Below, in pieces: positions 61,901 through 64,000 of a DNA stretch of 64,000 nucleotides. The number at the start of each line of letters is the position of its first letter. Position 1 is the first letter of the stretch. Origin of the DNA: Lacibacter sediminis (GTDB lineage: Bacteria; Bacteroidota; Bacteroidia; Chitinophagales; Chitinophagaceae); NCBI RefSeq assembly GCF_014168535.1, contig NZ_CP060007.1:5022001-5086000 (forward strand). The letters run 5' to 3'. The translations under genes were made by a program, and so were the position numbers. The notes under the pieces are model-generated. The model saw only the letters and a program-made list of their open reading frames with translations, was not told the DNA's origin and did not search any database.

Positions 61901-63916
61901 TCATAACGACTTATCAATTTTCACCACTTCTGCCAATGCACCATTGCCTTCCACACCCGATGTGAAACCTGAATTGATGCCAAGCTTTACGGTTCCTTCT
62001 GTGCTGCCGATGATACCACCTGCCGAACCATTGCCTCCGGCAAACGTAAATGGGGTGTCGCCAATTTTTACTTCTGCTTTTCCCATAATACCTGCATCGC
62101 TGAACTGGTTGTTGTTATCAAACGACACATAAAACATTCCTTTTAATTCTGCACCGCCAATACCGCCAAAGAATTTTGCTTCACCACCAACACCTGCAGC
62201 AAGCGTAGTTGTTCCTGTTCTGAAATTGTGTTCATAATTGGCCTGCCAAAACTTGCCTGCTTCAATTACATACTTGTTACAGTCAGCTTTTATCTTGGCC
62301 ACCTTGACATCAATTTCAACATTCAGCCAAGACGGACAACTGAGATCAAGATTGCGTGAAGAAGCAATTAAACTATCGGCCTCGGCAGTGGTAAGGCTTA
62401 CACTACATTCCATCGGCGGATCTAAAAACTGGCCGCTTCCCCAGCACTGACTCAACACAACGAAATACTGTTGCAGGTTACGGTACACCATAATTCTGTT
62501 TCCTGCACTGGGATCAAGTGAAACAATATTAATGAGATCATTCAGATATTCTCGCCAGATCCCCATTGCACGGTTACCTCTTTTTGTAACAAACGCATTG
62601 TACTGTGCCACAAATGCGTCCATGATTGGTTTCTTCAGGTCGCAGCATTTTTTAATGTAGGCTTCCTGTTCACCAAACGTAGCGCCTGCCGGTGCCTGCG
62701 GACATTTCAGCGCCATCATTTTTTCATTGTATTCGTTGAGCAGTTGTTCAATATGATTAATATCAAGTTGATTGAAGAACAACAGTTCTTCTGATGTATA
62801 TACTTTGTGTAAATCTTCAAGTAACGCTTCCACATAGTCGGCATAAATACCGGGCATCTGTTCACCATCTCTTTTTATTTCTTCAGGAGAAAGTTGCGCC
62901 TTGCTGTTCCAGTAAAGCATTTCCGCCATCACTGACTGACCAAATGCTTCACCTTTTATTTTAGCTTCAGCTGTTTGATCTGTTGTCTCAGGTAATGAAG
63001 GCACTTTAAAATTCTGGAAAGAGAGTTCTCCAAAATAATTACGACTTGGAATGTTGCGCTTCTTGCGGAGTTGATAAATATTAAATGCTTTGTCTTTACC
63101 ACGCATCAAAGCCATGGTGCTTCTGCGGTAAGCTACTTCCAATTCCTTTTCAAAATACTTCATGCCTTCTTCATACTGTTCATAGAAGAATTTGATCATA
63201 CCCATGCTGCGGTTTGCTTCGGGGTTCAACGGATCATATTGCAGACATTGTTTTAAAAACATTTCAGCTAAACCAATATCACCAAGGCCGAGATAAGCCT
63301 GCCCCATATTGTTCAGCAGCATACTGTTATTGGGATCGCTTTGTAATTGATTCATTAAAATAGGAATGGCTTTATGTTGAAAGCCCGTCATGTTCATGAT
63401 AGCAGCAACATTGTTCCAACCGGTTTGATCATTCACATCTTTCAACGCAGCTTCGATTGCAATAAGAAGTGATTGCTCCGGCTTATCAGCATAAAAAGTT
63501 CCGATAGCAGATTGCTGAAGTGTTTCGGCATTTTGGCCCGTCACTATTTTCTTTACTTCCTGCAACACGGTTGGTTTCACAACTGTTTCAATTTGTTGCT
63601 TTGTTGTACGCAACATATCGCTCAGCTGAATTAATGTGGGAGGTTGTGTTGGGATGAGCGATAATCGCTTCGCATCTTTTAACGGCAGTTGCACTTTAAA
63701 ATCAGGCAGCGTCATTTCATCTATTTTAAAATTCGCTTCCTGTGCAATCTGTTTTGCCTGTGCACTGTACTGCTTCTGCATTTGTTTTTTATAAGCTTCG
63801 AGTTCTGTCGGGCTCATCTTCATCATCTTATTCACATCTGGCATCGTGGGTTTGGTTTGTGCAAAGCCCAATGACATAGAGAGTAATATAAATAAGCTCG
63901 ATAAAAGTGTTTTCAT
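61901..63916 (-). CDS. Large exported TPR protein of unknown function
   Basis: A 671-residue protein from ATG 63916, which gives a good signal peptide (MKTLLSSLFILLSMSLGFAQ); an ATG at 63937 adds seven residues. A Met/Lys/Gln-rich segment follows (PDVNKMMKMSPTELEAYKKQ). TPR-like helices come next, at about 175-290 (NNMGQAYLGLGDIGLAEMFL, EEGMKYFEKELEVAYRRS), then a central helical part with a CC pair (KKCCDLKKP). The C-terminal region (about 590-671) is Gly-rich and strand-like (GGEAKFFGGIGGAEL; GGNGSAGGIIGSTEG). I do not recognise the family as a whole. No partner gene is adjacent within the window, and the 190-bp gap after it shows no terminator. Confidence 0.85.
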   Translation of the reverse strand: MKTLLSSLFILLSMSLGFAQTKPTMPDVNKMMKMSPTELEAYKKQMQKQYSAQAKQIAQEANFKIDEMTLPDFKVQLPLKDAKRLSLIPTQPPTLIQLSDMLRTTKQQIETVVKPTVLQEVKKIVTGQNAETLQQSAIGTFYADKPEQSLLIAIEAALKDVNDQTGWNNVAAIMNMTGFQHKAIPILMNQLQSDPNNSMLLNNMGQAYLGLGDIGLAEMFLKQCLQYDPLNPEANRSMGMIKFFYEQYEEGMKYFEKELEVAYRRSTMALMRGKDKAFNIYQLRKKRNIPSRNYFGELSFQNFKVPSLPETTDQTAEAKIKGEAFGQSVMAEMLYWNSKAQLSPEEIKRDGEQMPGIYADYVEALLEDLHKVYTSEELLFFNQLDINHIEQLLNEYNEKMMALKCPQAPAGATFGEQEAYIKKCCDLKKPIMDAFVAQYNAFVTKRGNRAMGIWREYLNDLINIVSLDPSAGNRIMVYRNLQQYFVVLSQCWGSGQFLDPPMECSVSLTTAEADSLIASSRNLDLSCPSWLNVEIDVKVAKIKADCNKYVIEAGKFWQANYEHNFRTGTTTLAAGVGGEAKFFGGIGGAELKGMFYVSFDNNNQFSDAGIMGKAEVKIGDTPFTFAGGNGSAGGIIGSTEGTVKLGINSGFTSGVEGNGALAEVVKIDKSL

Positions 63917-64000
63917 CTGACTAGTTTTTGAGAACATAAAAATAGAATCGGTGTTTGCTGTTAATAGCAGTATACTGCATCAATTGAATTTTCAAGCGAA

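Noticed and set aside
1..64000. tRNA, rRNA, insertion sequences, integrases and attachment sites.
   Set aside because: None were recognised on either strand by eye; a covariance-model and IS search would be needed to exclude small ones.

Overview
The window looks like chromosomal DNA of a Bacteroidota member, most likely family Chitinophagaceae. Evidence: many lipobox and 'xxxAQ' signal peptides, a T9SS type A sorting domain on a 2,383-residue adhesin-like protein, a TonB-dependent receptor with a carboxypeptidase-like N-domain, SprB and FISUMP domains, Reg_prop/Y_Y_Y and 'SLGELTAGIAHEIQNPLNFV'-type histidine kinases, futalosine-pathway mqnC, and candidate promoters of the Bacteroidota -33 TTTG / -7 TAnnTTTG type. 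I see no rRNA or tRNA genes, insertion sequences, phage genes or CRISPR arrays. The base composition is moderately AT-rich throughout (judged by eye).

Layout. (1) 1-7.6 kb, plus strand: the 3' part of an M20 amidohydrolase, then five tandem paralogues of a single-pass membrane protein family with a His-rich cytosolic tail. A SnoaL-like gene and a decayed 5' remnant of a further copy interrupt the array. A lipoprotein of the agmatine/peptidylarginine deiminase family follows. (2) 7.6-10.9 kb: amino-acid permease, YitT-family membrane protein, HD hydrolase, and a 41-codon remnant of a FIST gene. (3) 10.9-25.7 kb, plus strand, almost gap-free: SnoaL-like protein, FIST protein, four histidine kinases with nearly identical kinase cores but four different sensory parts (soluble coiled coil; TPR + membrane segment; NTF2-like + seven GAF-like units; Reg_prop propeller + Y_Y_Y), a stand-alone response regulator, and a response regulator fused to a class III cyclase. 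About 100 bp after the cyclase lies a perfect CRP-type palindrome at the right position for an activator of the next promoter. This is the best candidate for an undescribed system: several inputs converging on a cyclic-nucleotide output. (4) 25.8-32.5 kb: DUF2490 protein, exported penicillin acylase-family enzyme, then a tight run of exported N-acyl-D-amino-acid deacylase, P1/DmpA-like peptidase and class IV aminotransferase, suggesting use of D-amino-acid-containing material. (5) 32.5-35 kb: small secreted protein and an ABC exporter. (6) 35.4-42.5 kb: giant cell-surface protein closed by a strong bidirectional terminator. (7) 42.6-48.5 kb, minus strand: archaemetzincin lipoprotein, helical exported protein, tail-specific protease, and a fused E1 alpha/beta 2-oxoacid dehydrogenase. 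(8) 48.5-58 kb: small exported protein, holin-4-like membrane protein, TonB receptor, two M16 peptidase subunits (one without the zinc motif) flanking a polytopic GT-C-like protein, and a bilobal retropepsin-like protease with a PDZ domain. (9) 58-64 kb: mqnC, a FISUMP surface protein with a T9SS partner gene, and a large exported TPR protein.

Several apparent gene starts at TTG were moved to the next ATG because that ATG directly precedes a signal peptide or matches a paralogue. The opposite choice was made for the DUF2490 gene, where a promoter lies inside the longer reading frame. All functions are inferred from sequence motifs read by eye; no database search was run.
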